Shown here: one piece after another, positions 22,314-35,717 of the stretch
Numbering within the stretch: the first letter of the stretch is position 1
Layout of the letters: each line of letters starts with the position of its first letter
From: Leptobrachium leishanense
Taxonomy: Eukaryota; Chordata; Amphibia; Anura; Megophryidae
Assembly: GCA_009667805.1 (NCBI GenBank)
Contig: CM019063.1
Coordinates: 189,964,661-190,028,660, forward strand
Length of the DNA: 64,000 bases
Direction of reading: 5' to 3'
Translations under genes and position numbers: made by a program
Notes under the pieces: generated by a model
The model's database searches: none
Seen by the model: only the letters and a program-made list of their open reading frames with translations
What the model was told of the DNA's origin: nothing

Positions 22314-24250
22314 AGAGTCCGACGGACACGGTTGGACCCACACGGGTCGACTCGGGGAAGTCGGAGCAGTCTTTGTGGCCCATAGTCTGTGGGAAGGAGG
22401 CGAGCCACCAGGCTTCTCCATTTGTCCTTGCGGCAGTGCCTGGCGTGTTGGGGGTACAAGTCTTTGGGGGTACCCCCTCCGGAATAAGGGTCCTGTGGTT
22501 GGGGAGGGGTACCACCTGTACCACCTCCGGAGGTATCACGCACCCGGGAAAAATGGGTGCTAAATGCACGCATCCCGAGTGCCCTGGTTAGCCGTTGGAA
22601 AAAACAGTGGCTGCATGGGGCCTCCGGGCCAAAGGGGTGTGGAGATGGGCAGAGTTGAAACAGGCTCTGCCCCATTGCCAGCGCATCGGCTGGGGAGTTC
22701 AAGGCCGAGGAAGGGTCCCCGGGCAGGAGAATGGCGTCCTCCATCTCCGGTGGGGTCAGTGGCTGCAGAATAAGCAGCCCGAGTGTATCCTCTTTCTGTT
22801 CCCCGAGGCAGGCGGTGAAGGTTGGGCAGAGGCTGGCGGCACTCTGTCCGGTTGCCAGCTCTTCTGCTGGGGAAGCGGGCGCAGGAACGATGTCCAGGCG
22901 GTTGGATGGGGTCAACGGCTGCGGGGTAAGCAGCTCGGGGAAATCCTCCTTCTGCTCCTCGGGACAGACGAGGGAGGGTGGGCAGAGGCCAGCGGCACTC
23001 TGCCCCATTGCCAGCTCTTCTGCTGGGTAAGCGGGTGTGGGAACAAAGTCCAGGGGGTCGGATGGGGTCAACGGCTGCGGGATGAGCAGCTCAGGTAAAT
23101 CCTCCTTCTGCTCCTCAGGGCAGACGATGGAGGGTGGGCAGAGGCCAGCGGCACTCTGCCCCGTTGCCAGCTCTTCTGCTGGGGAGGTGGGTACAGGAAC
23201 AAAGTCCAGGGGGTTGGATGGGGTAAGCGGCTGCGGGATAAGCAGCTCGAGGATATCCCCCTTCTGCTCCTCAGGGCAGATGGTGGAGGATGGGCAGAGG
23301 CCAGCGGCACTCTGCACCGTTGCCAGCTCTTCTGCTAGGTAAGCGGACACTGGCACAGTGTCATCTTGCGGGGGCGGGAGGATAACTTCCTCTCTGGGCC
23401 ACTCGGACCCTTTACGCAGCCCATTCTGGTCGCTTGGCACCTGCCGTGCTTCTTCCGACCTGGCCGGCTCGTCTACTGTGGTCCCGACGGGGACCCATGG
23501 GAGCATCTCGGGCTCCAATACTTCCGTGTCACTTGGACTGTCTGCTTCTTCGGCCAGACAGTCCCAGGTCATGGGGCTTACGCCTAACTGCGGAGCGTCG
23601 TCCAACAACCTTCTGTAGGCCTTCTCAAGCGCCCATTCGCGCTCTACCAGGAACTCCAGTTCCTCTATCTCGAAGTCCTTGCTCTCGTATGAGAGTTCCT
23701 CTTCCCGGCGTTCCAGTATCTCCTCCAACCGCCACTCCGACTCTTCTCCAAACCCGGGGTCGTTGGCCATCCTTTCGTATAGCAGCCCTGTGCCGCCATA
23801 GTGGAGGCCTGCGGTGGAGGCGCCGTCGATGGTGCGGGGTAGCAGGGGGCCTATTAACCACTGGGATGCCCGGTAAGCGGCGTCCAGTGCGATCTCCTGC
23901 TGAACCAGGTATTGGAGCTCTGCCTCCCACTCCTCTGGGGGTCGGCCTTTCAGGAATGCTGCTCTGGCATTGTACTGCACTTGGTAGATGGCAGCGGAGG
24001 GAACATTGACACCATGGTAGTCCCTTTCATGGTACAGTGCCTCGTACAAGAGTTCTTGGTGGATCTCGTCCCGCCACTCGGGCCCAGAGAGCTCAACTGT
24101 GGATCCATGATACCGATCCAGGCCCTCCTGTAGCCTTCTCGGGAATTCAGCCCTTGTGTCTGCGAGGGTGCTGGAACAGTGGCACCACCACTCGATGGGG
24201 GGGTGGCGTCCTCGGATGCAGCTCCAGGCGGGCTGTAAGCCTCCATCCAA
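22314..24250 (-). CDS. Gag-like protein of the LTR element with 52-residue repeats (function unknown)
   Basis: One open minus-strand frame runs through the internal region; it stays open into LTR a as far as 22,142. Its N-terminal third is acidic and helical. It has two related segments, WEAELQYLVQQEIALDAAYR and IEELEFLVEREWALEKAYRR. The middle holds about four copies of a 52-residue (156 bp) repeat built around PAEELATGQSAAGLCP, CPEEQKED and LLIPQPLTPS. No zinc knuckle, protease or polymerase motif is seen. Position between a candidate primer-binding region and the polypurine tract suggests a Gag-related structural role, which is inference. The upstream 24,296-24,742 frame probably belongs to the same protein, and two frame changes separate them. 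Confidence 0.6.
22700..23350. repeat. 156 bp tandem repeats inside the Gag-like frame
   Basis: The phrase gccagctcttctgct recurs near 22,855, 23,011, 23,167 and 23,323, exactly 156 bases apart. The unit length is a multiple of three and keeps the frame, so the repeats expand the protein by 52 residues each. Confidence 0.92.
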
Positions 24251-24295
24251 GGGTCGCTGAGATGTGCGGTTTCCTCAATTAAAACTCCAGGCGAG

Positions 24296-24742
24296 CTATA
24301 AGTCCAAAAAGTATCGCTGGGGGGGTGTAAATTCCCTGGATGAAGCTCCAGTCGAGCTGTCAACCTCGAACCAGGGTTCTATGGGGTAGGGTTCAGGGGC
24401 AGGGTATTCAGTCCTTTTAGCTCGGAGCACCGCCATCCGCAGCTCGTGCTGATGGTCCTTCTCTTGCTCCTCTTCCTGCCGGATCTCCTTGATGGCGTTG
24501 TGTATAGCGGCTTCTGACGGGTCGGCTCCGAAGAGGGCTAGCCGCTGCCACACTTTCCTTTGGAAGGGATCTTCTGGGACCAATGCCTGGGTGGCTGGTA
24601 AGGTTGGCGTGACCACGGCGCCCTGGTCCATTTCCTGCAGTTCCTCGATCAGGGCAGCTTTACTTTTTGAGCCCGGGGTGCCTCCTCGGCTCTCCTGGAT
24701 GCCCCGCAGGGTGTCTTTTTTGTAGTTGGCGTACCCTGCCAT
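24296..24742 (-). pseudogene. N-terminal part of the LTR element's Gag-like protein
   Basis: The frame begins MAGYANYKKDTLRGIQESRG about 55 bases inside the middle LTR. It continues with SKSKAALIEELQEMDQGAV and a charged helix (IKEIRQEEEQEKDHQHELRM), then stops at 24,296. The start right after the candidate primer-binding region, and a SKSKAALIEEL-like motif, suit a Gag N-terminus. The continuation in the 22,314-24,250 frame requires frame changes, so the gene is probably dead here. Confidence 0.6.
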
Positions 24743-24797
24743 GCTGAAGTACTTTTTCTGGGGGTTCAGAGAGCCTATCCTCACCGCTTGCCACCAA

Positions 24798-25220
24798 TGT
24801 GACGGGATGGAAGTCCACCTGCGGTCCTGCTCTATCTGACCCCCCCCCCTTTGATGGCATCCGGCCCGACTACCGAGTGGCACGGCACTCGGTGTCTCGA
24901 GCGGCCTGGAGGATGAAATGGCGTTGGTCCGGCGTCTGGAGAGATGGTGCGGTGTTGCCTTGGGGATCCCGTTCCTGGGTTGAGTGGTGATGCAGGAGAC
25001 CGCTGAGTGTCTCCTGCAATAGTGATTGTAGCTCTGAAATGAAGACACCAGACGTGGCTGTATGCTTTAAAACAGTGAACTGAATTTTATGGGTTTCAAC
25101 AGGGTCATTTATACAACTTCACACAGATTACCAACTCCCCCACCCACACAACCAGCACTGATTGGCTCCTTTCCCAGCCTCCTGCTCCCTATCAGGTCCC
25201 TTTCAGCCTTCCCATTGTTC
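24798..25220 (-). repeat. LTR b of the non-autonomous element, truncated
   Basis: It starts TGTGACGGG beside the candidate primer-binding region, so it is the original 5' LTR. It stops at cccattgt (25,218), where LTRs a and c continue with ccagggattagg. It is then joined directly to Tc1 sequence. Confidence 0.85.
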
Positions 25221-26617
<1,397 letters not shown>

Positions 26618-26623
<6 letters not shown>

Positions 26624-26938
26624 ATAGTGTTGTGTGTTTTTTCCAAACAACTCAATTTTGGATTCATCTGTCCTCAGAATATTTTGCCAGTAGTGCTGTG
26701 GAACATCCAGGTGCTCTTTTGCAAACTTCAAACGTGCTGCAATATTCTTTTTGGACAGCAATGGCTTCCTCCGTGGTGTCCTCCCATGTACTCCATTCTT
26801 GTATAATGTTTTCCTTATTGTAGAGGTGTCAACAAAAATGTTAGCATGTGCCAGAGATTTCTGTAAGTCTTTAGCTGACACTCTAGGATTCTTCTTTACC
26901 TCATTAATTCTGCGCTGTGCTCTTGCACATGTAAACAT
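26618..26938 (-). pseudogene. Tc1 transposase, N-terminal half
   Basis: It reads RRINEVKKNPRVSAKDLQKS, part of the paired-like DNA-binding region. It continues with GVHGRTPRRKPLLSKKNIAA and the first catalytic region ILRTDESKIELFGKN, containing the first Asp of DD34E. The frame breaks at FGKNTQHY, exactly at the LTR element target duplication. The first roughly 50 residues of a normal Tc1 transposase are missing on the right. Confidence 0.9.
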
Positions 26939-26945
26939 TCATATT

Positions 26946-27103
26946 TGATCTCAATTCGAATTTTGGGTAACTAAATAAAACCCCAATTATTCAAATTTTG
27001 CTGTTAAAAGTAGGGATGAGCCGAACACCCCCTGAGTTCGGTTCGGGCCCGAACCCGAACTTCCCATTTGTTTTCGGGTCCGAACCCGAACTACCAGTAA
27101 AGA
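26946..27103. repeat. Unassigned junction and a fragment of the GGGATGAGC repeat
   Basis: After the truncated Tc1 comes about 65 bases of unassigned sequence. Then gggatgagccgaacacccc follows, with inverted gttcggg/cccgaac motifs (27,013-27,095). The same terminal sequence bounds the element at 48,527-49,786. The fragment interrupts the gypsy gag remnant. Confidence 0.55.
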
Positions 27104-27412
27104 GGGAAATAACCGTGCGGTTTCGAACAATGTCTGTGCGATAGGTGTGGGGGTTCAGAGAGAATAGAATTTCACAGGACATCAGAAACCCGTGATACAA
27201 CTCCCGGTGATCTGAGAAACGATCAGGCATCGGGACTCTTGGTTCTGGGCCAGCAGCGTCATCAGTCTGGGTTAATGATGTAGCAGGGAGTAGATTTTGG
27301 ACTTGCCCTGTAATTGTGCTTGGTTTAGCTGTAGATCCTGCATCGAGAGGGAAAGTACCGTCACTTGACGGGTCAAGGAGGTGATGGTGTCCATTATATC
27401 CGCGGGGTCCAT
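27104..27412 (-). pseudogene. Gypsy gag N-terminal fragment
   Basis: The start codon at 27,412 lies about 18 bases inside the 5' LTR. The frame gives MDPADIMDTITSLTRQV, and after a linker VPMPDRFSDHRELYHGFLMS, CEILFSLNPHTY and TVISLFTG. This pattern (PxPDRF, a Cys-x-x-x-Phe helix, ISLLTG) is typical of the Gag/capsid domain of vertebrate chromovirus gypsy elements. It breaks off where the GGGATGAGC fragment begins. Confidence 0.82.
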
Positions 27413-27430
27413 GTAGTGGCTGGATAGTTC

Positions 27431-28062
27431 TGTTACGGTATAGCCGGAACCAGGGACAGGACCTCAGGATGCAGAGATGGAAAACCAGTCCAGTACTACA
27501 ACAATAGGATAGTCAAGAGTATGCCAAAGGTCGGGATATCAGAGAGTAGAATAAACAAGTGTGCAAGCCAGTAGTCAGGATAACAGAAGACAGCGTAGTT
27601 GGGGTGCTAGCTAAGGTCGGTAACGGGGTAAATCACAGAAGAAGCACACTTTAACAACAGGGAAAACACTCAACTATCCAGCAAGGAGGTTATACACAGA
27701 CTGATCTTTTATAGGGAAGTCAGTGTTTGAGAACCACCTCCTAATTTCAGGTGTTCGGTGTTTGCCCAGGATGGATCCGGTGCCTTTCCCTTTAAGGGCA
27801 GACCCGGATCACGCACGCAAACCTGTGTCTATGTTCCACCCTCCCGACATGTGGGGGACAGAGTAGAGGAATGGCAGGCTGCGCCGGAGCCGCTGAGCCT
27901 GCAAGGCGGTCTGGGCATCCTGGGCCCTCCGCAATGCCAAGAGAAGCCGAGGCAACCCGCGAGGTGGGTGAGACAGAGGAGGATCACGACCCCGGCCCAT
28001 GAGGCCATGCCGGACGCCCGCAATGACTCGCAACGCAGCCCTGTGAGTGGGACGCCTTGACA
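27431..28062 (-). repeat. 5' LTR of the gypsy provirus
   Basis: It is bounded by TGTTACGG and CCTTGACA. It matches the left LTR through most of its length with small indels, including an extra ttaagggcagacccggatc segment near 27,790. It is followed by the target duplication cctgt. Confidence 0.9.
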
Positions 28063-28067
28063 CCTGT

Positions 28068-28573
28068 ACACTATCCCCCTAGGGCAAATCTAGTCATCAA
28101 ATCTCCTTCCCTCCAATGGGGTTGAAGAATATATATTCCTGAAATCTGGAAATTTTTAAAACTAAACAAACAACAATCAAAGTGGATCGAAAGAGAATGT
28201 TCCAGTGAAAATGTTATATTGTCCAGTATTCTTACCTTACATTTTCTGCATGACATGCATATCCACTTGATTCACATCAATTACAATCATCTAATTTTTT
28301 CCCTTAAATATTCTGAATTTTTTTTTAAGAATCTTGACATACGACTTTTGAGTGATGTTGCATGATTACTCCCTTACATAACATATCTCTATTTGCAGTC
28401 ATTTTCTTGCCTTTCCTGTTGTTGCCATTGACTAATACGTGAAATGAACAGAAAGCAAGTCTGTTAACCAATCAGGTAAAAAAAGCCTCATTGCATAGCT
28501 GTTTAACTATTTTGCATTGCGTGTAGAGAATAGTAAGTTAAATGCACGTATTCCAGAGCCCAGTAGATATTTG
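28068..28573. other. Unassigned AT-rich sequence
   Basis: No gene, repeat unit or terminal repeat is recognised in this 0.5 kb stretch. Confidence 0.4.
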
Positions 28574-29311
28574 GGGCCATATTCCAAAGTCGGTGCTAAC
28601 TTAACCAGAGCTGTTGCAAACTTAACAGAGCCATTATAGGTTTAAATTTCATACTGAACGTTCTCTGTAGCGTTCAGATATGTAGGCGCTAACGCTAGGA
28701 TAAGGGACTTTAACGCATTCTCCCCAGATTACCTTCCTAACGCTAAACCCTTGAAAAATCCAGTAGCACATCAGTGATTGCGCTAGCTTGTGCGGCATTA
28801 CTGTACTTTGCACACCCTATACTTAATATGGGGAGCACAATCAGTAATTAGCTTTAAGATAAGTAAGGTATTCTATATAGTCCTTACGCTAATTACCGCA
28901 CCAACGGCTAAACAAATTTTTAGCTACTCCTAAAAGCTGGTGATGAATCTGCTTTCGCAAAATCATTTAGCTGCCCCTAAGCCCCCTTAATAAATCCGAT
29001 ACTCAACTGTCATCCTGCGGCAAGAACAGTGGCTCGAGCCGCCACTTTTCCTGCCCGCGAGCAGAGTGATACTAAGGACAAATAGTTCCCAGTCTCCTTT
29101 CGCGATCACTCCACTGCGTTACATGATCTCGTGAGAGAGAGATCACAAAGGGCTCGCGGCCAAGCAGTGCAACCCTCCATGCAGGTGCAGATTTTCCCCC
29201 TTAGCTTCCCCATTTTAGAATTAAATAGGGAATTCAGCCCATTATAATCTATGAAGTTGTCAAGTTTACAACAGTTCTGGTTAAGTTAGCACCATCATTG
29301 AAATATTGCCC
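28574..29311. mobile_element. GCTAACTTAACCAG-family miniature element, copy 1
   Basis: The ends are inverse copies: ccaaagtcggtgctaactta on the left and taagttagcaccatcattga on the right. Inside, the sequence is symmetrical (for example gggagcacaatcagtaatta). It contains the block tcctgcggcaagaacagtgg, also seen in copy 2 near 34,750. There is no gene. Confidence 0.8.
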
Positions 29312-31430
29312 TTGGATTATTGTCCTTAAAGTGACAACAACCATACACTTCCATGACTCACCCAATTCATTTTAAAATTTAATGTCTATTGCAGAATTTT
29401 CAGATATATGACCAATATTTTAACTGGCGCTCAAAGCTCTCGGATTGAGCACTTGTCAGAATGATACGCTTGCGTTCATTTCCTCTATGTATTTTACAAT
29501 TATTCCTTGGAGACAGCCATAACCATGGTTGTCAGTGTTCTTTTTTTTTTTTTTTAATCAAACAGGTCTTTTTTTTTTAACCACCTGTAAAAGACTCCAG
29601 CTCGTTGCTACTCAGTAGAGGCTCTTTGAAGTAACGATTTTTTTAAGCACCTCACTACAAGAGACTGACGTCTCAGTTGTGTAACCTTTCCTGAGTATGC
29701 AGTTTAAACTGCATACCTAAAATCTTTCTTAAAGCACAGACAAAATGATTACAATAAATCTTGCACATACCAACAAACATAAAAGAAGTCAATAACTAGA
29801 GACGTTGTATAATGCTCAAGATCAGTCATTCCCAAAGTGGACGGGGAAACGATCCAGGGGACGCTAAGGATGTGACCTGGGAGTCAAGGGTTCAGCACTG
29901 CTCTAGACGAGTCCTGGAAATGGATACATAGCTCTAGGCCAGGGCTACTAAATACCAGCCCCCAGATGTTTCTGAGCTAAAACTCCCATGATCCCCTACC
30001 ATTTATTGAATTGAAAGAATTCTGGGAATAGCAGGCTTCAACATATGGTGCGATTTGAAAGGCTCAACTCCATCCTTGTTGCTAACAGGGAGCAACTATG
30101 GGAAAATATCAGCGCAAGGATAGGACTCCATTGAACCAAGGTTCATCCCACGCAAGCTCAAGTATCGAGGGTCACTTGGGTACTATTTATTCCCAATGTT
30201 CTGCTTCTAGTGGCTACAGAAGTGCTGGATTGCGCCACTCTCTACACCCTGGAATTCGTGGGTTTACTTTATTTGTGAAGTGATTTTGCAAATGGCCAGA
30301 CTCTGAGAGACTGCCGTGTTTGAAGAATGCCAGCTTGAGACGAGCACAGCTAGCCACATTGGAATAGCTTGTGCTTCTTATGCGGAGACATTATATAGTA
30401 TAGAAGCCATTAATGTAAAGTAAAGAGCTGCTAATTCTGAGCCACAAAACGTTTGGAATAACTGATTGATGCATAGGTTAATGGCTGGAGTTGTTGTACA
30501 TATGGCAGAGTATGTACTTCTGACTAATGTTGCTTACAATGACTTGTGATATCTGTTGGATTCTTTCTGCCATTTTATTTTTCGATTGTATACTTATCCC
30601 TTAATTCTTGCACCCCTAACCATGTAAAATTAATAAGAAGAGCTGCACACCTAATGCATTACAGTAATTTACTATTAGGTCTATTCAAAGAAAGGTGAAA
30701 CTCAGGAGAATGACTCGAAGTGAAAATTCTAGGTCAAAATAGCCAAACCAGAAAAATTCTCCCATTTATCTCACTTTCTAAATCAGCTAATTGGTCTAAA
30801 TTGTTCTCTTCTCCTGCCGATTCTCCTGGTTTTCACCTTTCTCTGAATAACCCTGCATGTTTCTTTCTTAAGTTAAAGTATGCATGTGACGGTTTTCCTC
30901 AGTATCACGTCTTCTACATCAGATGCAAATGTCCATGACCCTATGACACAGAGGAGTAATTTGGAAAATAATTACAGCAGGTGCCCCTGGCTGCAAATAA
31001 GATCAAAGAACTAGCAAATGGAACGACAGTGAGAAGAAATTACTCGCTATGTGACATCACTTCCCTGGCTGCTTTGGTATTTTTCAGCCTCAAGACTAAT
31101 TTTTTACGAAGGGCTTGTATACAAAAATAGTCATTTCCACAAAAGCATTTGGGGCACTGGATTAAATATCTTCAAGCTTTCCCTCTTTCCTTTTCACCGC
31201 TCTGCTCAAAGTACTGTTAAAATGAAACCGGCAGAACGGACAAAAAGGTAATGTGAATAATACATATTTTAAAAATGGCTTTGTTGAATCTAGAAAAGCG
31301 TAGAATATATGTATGAAATGTCAAGTTCTACAAAAGGAGAAAAGGGTGTTCTTAGTGTGTCTCTGTTACAATTTTGGCTCCATGTGTGCCTTAACCACCA
31401 TGTACCCTGGCGTCATATAATGTCACATAA
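29312..31430. other. Unassigned sequence with one possible miniature element
   Basis: About 2.1 kb without a supportable gene. T-rich runs occur near 29,540-29,580. A possible relative of the 16,980 miniature element lies at 29,938-30,053 (cagggctactaaataccagc to a gcgatttgaaaggctc end). Short frames lack known motifs. Confidence 0.4.
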
Positions 31431-31865
31431 TGTCAGGTGGAAAGAGGGGATTTGAACCCAGACAGCAATGATGCAGAGACATGGACATGTATTGAGTAAC
31501 AGAGTTTACTTGCAGAACTCAAGAGACAGTGACAGGGCTGATAATATGATAACCAGGACTTAGGGAAAGAGCGATGGGGCAAGGCAGGAGCCAGCATACA
31601 TAGGAGGATACAGGTACAATAAGAACAATGGACAACACAGCCGGAAACAAGCTGGACACAGGCAAGACAAAACACAGGGAGACATGGATAAGACAGGACA
31701 CAGGGGCAAGCAAGGTAGTAATAGACAGGAGGACTTGCAGGAACAAAAGGCAAAGCAGGAAATACTGTGGACTTGAGGGCTAAAAGTGCCTGAATAAGTT
31801 CATTCAAGCCTTCTAAATAAACTTCCATGGTTGGTTCCCTGGAGGGCCCAAGGAGGACTGTGACA
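31431..31865. mobile_element. Solo LTR, 435 bp
   Basis: It begins TGTCAGGTGG and ends GACTGTGACA. The flanks cataa (31,426-31,430) and catag (31,866-31,870) match in four of five bases, consistent with an aged 5 bp duplication. The interior is A/G-rich on the plus strand. Frames on the minus strand are not recognisable proteins. Orientation and family are unclear. Confidence 0.65.
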
Positions 31866-32087
31866 CATAGATTATAGGAGTTAATCACAGATCCAAAGTT
31901 GCACCAAACTTCCCCATACAGTGCAATTTCTTGGCCATTCAGCTAATCACTTTCTCAATAAGCTGATCTCAAATCCAGCACCTCCTCAGCACTAAACAAA
32001 ATGGCGGAAATTCGTACCATCTGCTGTAAACTAGGAAAAAAACAGTCATGGTTGTAGTCTTTGGGCTCCTGAAAGCTGCTGAAATAG

Positions 32088-32883
32088 TGTCACGGCGGCA
32101 CCCGGCATAAGCCGTGGTGGGGCCCATGTTCTGGGGTAAAAACCCTGAGTGCAGGAGATACCACTCAGACAGAAGGTGAAAACACCACAAGGCTAGGCAG
32201 AGACTCCGGCACGAAACAACCACAAGGAACCCAAACACTGACAGGCCAGTGTTTAGAGTAGCCGGATCTGAGTTAATAGAAAAATACCACAGGACTGTGC
32301 AGAGTCTCAGGATACAATCAGTATATACTACGAATCATACAGAAGGGAGGCAGCATGGTATGGGTTAAGAAAAAATTGTGGTCATAGAACAGCCAGGGAT
32401 CAAAACACCAGAGAGGGACGTCAGAACAAGCCAGGGTAACACACAGATCAGCTGAGAAAATAAATCAGAAAACAAAAAGCACAGCAAGGGAAAACCCAAA
32501 CTGAACCACACAAAACACAGGATGGGGAAATAGCACAAAAGGAATAACCAAAAATAAACGAAGGACACAGCGACAGGAGTAACAGAGGGAAACAGAGAAC
32601 CAAAAATATAACAGAACAAAAATATACAAACAGATCAGGAACTTGCTTGAAACAGGAGCACAGAGCAACAATGACATGGCAAGGTTCAGAATGACTGAAA
32701 ATCGTGGAGCAATGCGTAATGGGAGCATGGTTCTTAAATAAGGAGTGGATCAGAACATGACAGACAGGTGAGTGAGCTGACTGCAAACAAGAAGCTCCTG
32801 GGCTGGAACCCAGGAATGGCAACCGGAACCAAGACCCAAACCGGATCCGCTCACATACAGGGGACAGAGCTGAAAACGTTACA
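32088..32883 (-). mobile_element. Solo LTR, 796 bp
   Basis: It begins TGTCACGGCGG and ends ACGTTACA. The flanks aatag and aacag match in four of five bases. On the minus strand it starts TGTAACG and has a TATA-like ttatttaag, so the minus orientation is more likely. The composition resembles the gypsy LTRs of this window, but no close copy is present. Confidence 0.65.
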
Positions 32884-32997
32884 AACAGTAGGGAACCCTA
32901 TTCCAGTGTGGCCGTTAACTCCAAACATTCAACTCGAAAATATCAACAGATTCCATTTTATTCCAAATTGAAAATATGTTTGGAAATCCCCATAGGT

Positions 32998-33167
32998 TAG
33001 GGTTTCCATGCAGGATCTGAAAAAAACAGATAATTACTTTGGGGAAATGCAGACTGAATCCTGCAATCACTGAGCAGCAAATCTTATCCCCTGTGCTGTG
33101 CTTCACATACAGTATCTGGCAAACCTGGCCTGTTAGGGGGACCTGAGAAGAGGGTTGAGAAACACGG
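32998..33167 (-). mobile_element. hAT-type miniature element, diverged copy
   Basis: It is an inverse, mutated relative of the 181 bp element at 40,476-40,656. The shared phrases are tgcaatcactgagcagc, ggcctgttagggggacctga and gttgagaaacac at the end. Its length is also similar. The target duplication has decayed beyond recognition. Confidence 0.6.
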
Positions 33168-33619
33168 CCTTTAGGTAAATACCTTTGGATGTCTCCATTT
33201 GAAAAAACATTTTTTTTAACATTTAGGGTTGAATGATTTCTAATAAGCTTACAATCTCGCAATATCAAATTTTGAAACACGTCAGTTTTGAAACAATGAT
33301 TCACTTCCTTTTTTTAGCGGACCTGTAACTGGGTAAATTAAAGTGAATCCCACATACTGTACATGAGGTATTCCTAAAATCAGCACAGATTATTGTACCT
33401 GCTTTCAATATACATAATATTCAGTTAGTTGAGCCATTTGTGTTACAATTAGTGTAGGCAGGACTATAAAAATACCTATTTTTTGTATATTTTTAAAATG
33501 ATATATGATTTTTCATAATAAATCTTAAGAATCGTAAGCATGCTTGGTATCAACCGAAAGCCTGAAATGTCCCCTAAAAAAAACAGTATATAGGTTCAGA
33601 TAGTTAAGCAACAATTTAT
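33168..33619. other. Unassigned AT-rich sequence
   Basis: No gene or repeat is recognised, apart from short A and T runs. Confidence 0.4.
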
Positions 33620-33837
33620 ATATTTTTTTTTTTATTTTCTTTTAGAAAGGATTTTACCAGGAAGGATACATTAAGATTTCTCTCGTTTTCAAGTATGTCC
33701 TGGGTGGCGAGTATGTACCGTTAGGTGTCTTGCCAAGGACACTTACTGGAGAGGTGCTCTTGCTGGGATCGAACCCATGACTCCACAGGCTCTCTCCATG
33801 CAGAGCAGTGATGTTACCTCTACTCCACCCAGCCGGT
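33620..33837 (-). mobile_element. tRNA-derived SINE
   Basis: On the minus strand the head contains ggttcgatccc (near 33,766-33,776), a perfect match to the RNA polymerase III B box. An A-box-like gggtggagtagaggtaac lies about 50 bases upstream. A body follows with ggcaagacacctaacggtac and an A-rich tail (plus-strand T run at 33,623-33,635). A partial copy lies at 45,600-45,728. Confidence 0.8.
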
Positions 33838-34828
33838 ATATTAAGGCAATACAAAGTATATGATGGAAAAATACTAAATACTCAAAACTGACTTGACCTC
33901 CAGTGAAAACAAAAAAGTATATAAAGTGCACTGACACTCTAAGGGTTAAAAACAATTGATTTCTTTAACCTGTATGACTCAAACTTTGCAGCACATACAC
34001 TTTTATATGGGCAAGTAACAATAAAAAGAATGCAGAGTTGGATTAAAATGCATTATTATTCATGCCAAATATAAAGGGCAGTATTACAAAGATGGTGCTA
34101 ACTTAACCAAAGCTGTTGTAAATTTAGCAACTCCATAGATTATGGGCTAAATTACAGTATTCGCGGTAAAGCGGGGGCGCTAGGGAGAAAAAACTGCACC
34201 CATAGTTTTCTCCCTAGCGCCCCCATTTTACCGCAAAATTACAATGCAGGCGCTTAGAAAGCTGGCTACATTGTTAGCGGGGGCTAAGCGATAGGACTCC
34301 ATTGAAACAGACTGCGGCGGTCACATGACCTGCCGGATCTCGTCTCGCGAGATCCAGCATGTCAGTGTAGTGATCCGCAGGGAGAGACTGGGGGACTTTT
34401 TCAGGGCCGGCCTGGGAATAAAAATCAGCCCTGGAAAAAAAAATTTAGACCATCCTTATAGCGCTAAGTTAAGTGACTTTAACGCATGCCCCATATTACA
34501 ATCTGAGCGCTAATGGGCTAAAAAATACAACCCTTAGAGCATTAGTGATTGTGCTCGCTTCTGTGAGCTTACTGTACTTCGTGCTTCCCATGTTAAGGAT
34601 AGGGAGCGCAAAGTCCTAATGCAAATTACTGCACTGATGAGGTAACGAAAAAGTTAACCACCGCTAGAAGCTGGTGCTAACTGATACCATTTCTCCTGAA
34701 TCATTTATCACTAGCTAAAAAAAGAAAAAGCAGAGACTCACCTCTCATCCCGTGGCAAGAACAGTGGGCCGAACAGCCTCTTCTGGCCGCAGGGAGCAGA
34801 GTGAGACTGGGGACAAAAATTATATATA

Positions 34829-35717
34829 CAGGGTTATTCAAAGAGAGCCAAACTGGCCCAAAAATTGCACCAAACAGGGAATTTCCCTATACGTGAAATT
34901 TCGGGGCCATTTGGCTATTCAAAGAGCAGGCAGTTTGGCAAATTTTGTTGAATTGCCAGGGAAATACAGTGTCTGTTCGGCAGCAGTGAAATCTCCCATA
35001 GAGAAGCAATGGTTAATCTATTCACATTGAACAGCAGAGAAAGGTCAGTGAAATGCCCTGAAGTTCAGTGGTTTCATTCAACAGGTTTAATCAGGAGAAT
35101 CCCATAGGATTCAATGATAAAAATATTCCCATTTTATCCAATATCTAATAAACCATTTATTCTTTTAATTTGCAGCAAAAAGTCTCTTTTTTTAGGCATT
35201 TTTCTGCTGAATTATTTTAAAATGATTTTTTTTTCTGTAACAGACCTTTTTTATTATTATTCATAGGACTATTTCCAGGCATTTTCATGCAGTAGTATTT
35301 TGCAAACCACATTTAAAAGTTGGGATTTTTTTTTTTTTAAACCCATTCAGCTGCTGGTCAGCTTTTTGTGGCTGCGTTGGGCAGGCCGTCGGGTACGTTC
35401 GGCAGTCTCTTTGGGCGGCTTGCAGGTGCGTTCGGCAGTCTCTTTGGGCGGCTTGCAGGTGCGTTCGGCAGTCTCTTCGGTGGCTGCGCTTGGCAGGTGT
35501 GTTCGGCGGTTTGCTCAGTGGGTTTGCGGCTGCCTTTGGGTTGATCTGCAGCATTCAGCAGGTTTGCAGCATTCGACGGGTCGATTCACCACTCTTTGGG
35601 GACCTTGCGGTGAATGCTGAATTCACCTCACGGTCTTCAAATTTAACTTGTCGAAGTGAGGTGAACCAGAGAACACTGAAATGTCAGTGACATTTCGGTG
35701 CTCTCTGAATAACCCTG
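34829..35717. mobile_element. CAGGGTTATTC-family miniature transposon, copy 2
   Basis: It has perfect outer inverted repeats: cagggttattcaaagagagc at the left, gctctctgaataaccctg at the right. A subterminal hairpin (gaaatgtcagtgacatttc) lies at the right. The three flanking bases are ata on both sides, a possible 3 bp duplication. A 33 bp tandem repeat lies inside (35,397-35,500). There is no transposase gene. Confidence 0.82.
35397..35500. repeat. 33 bp tandem repeat, about three units
   Basis: The unit ggcagtctctttgggcggct plus tgcaggtgcgttc starts at 35,401, 35,434 and 35,467. Confidence 0.9.

Noticed and set aside
33740..33837. A functional tRNA gene
   Set aside because: The B box is perfect, but the cloverleaf is not complete and the sequence continues into a SINE body with an A tail.
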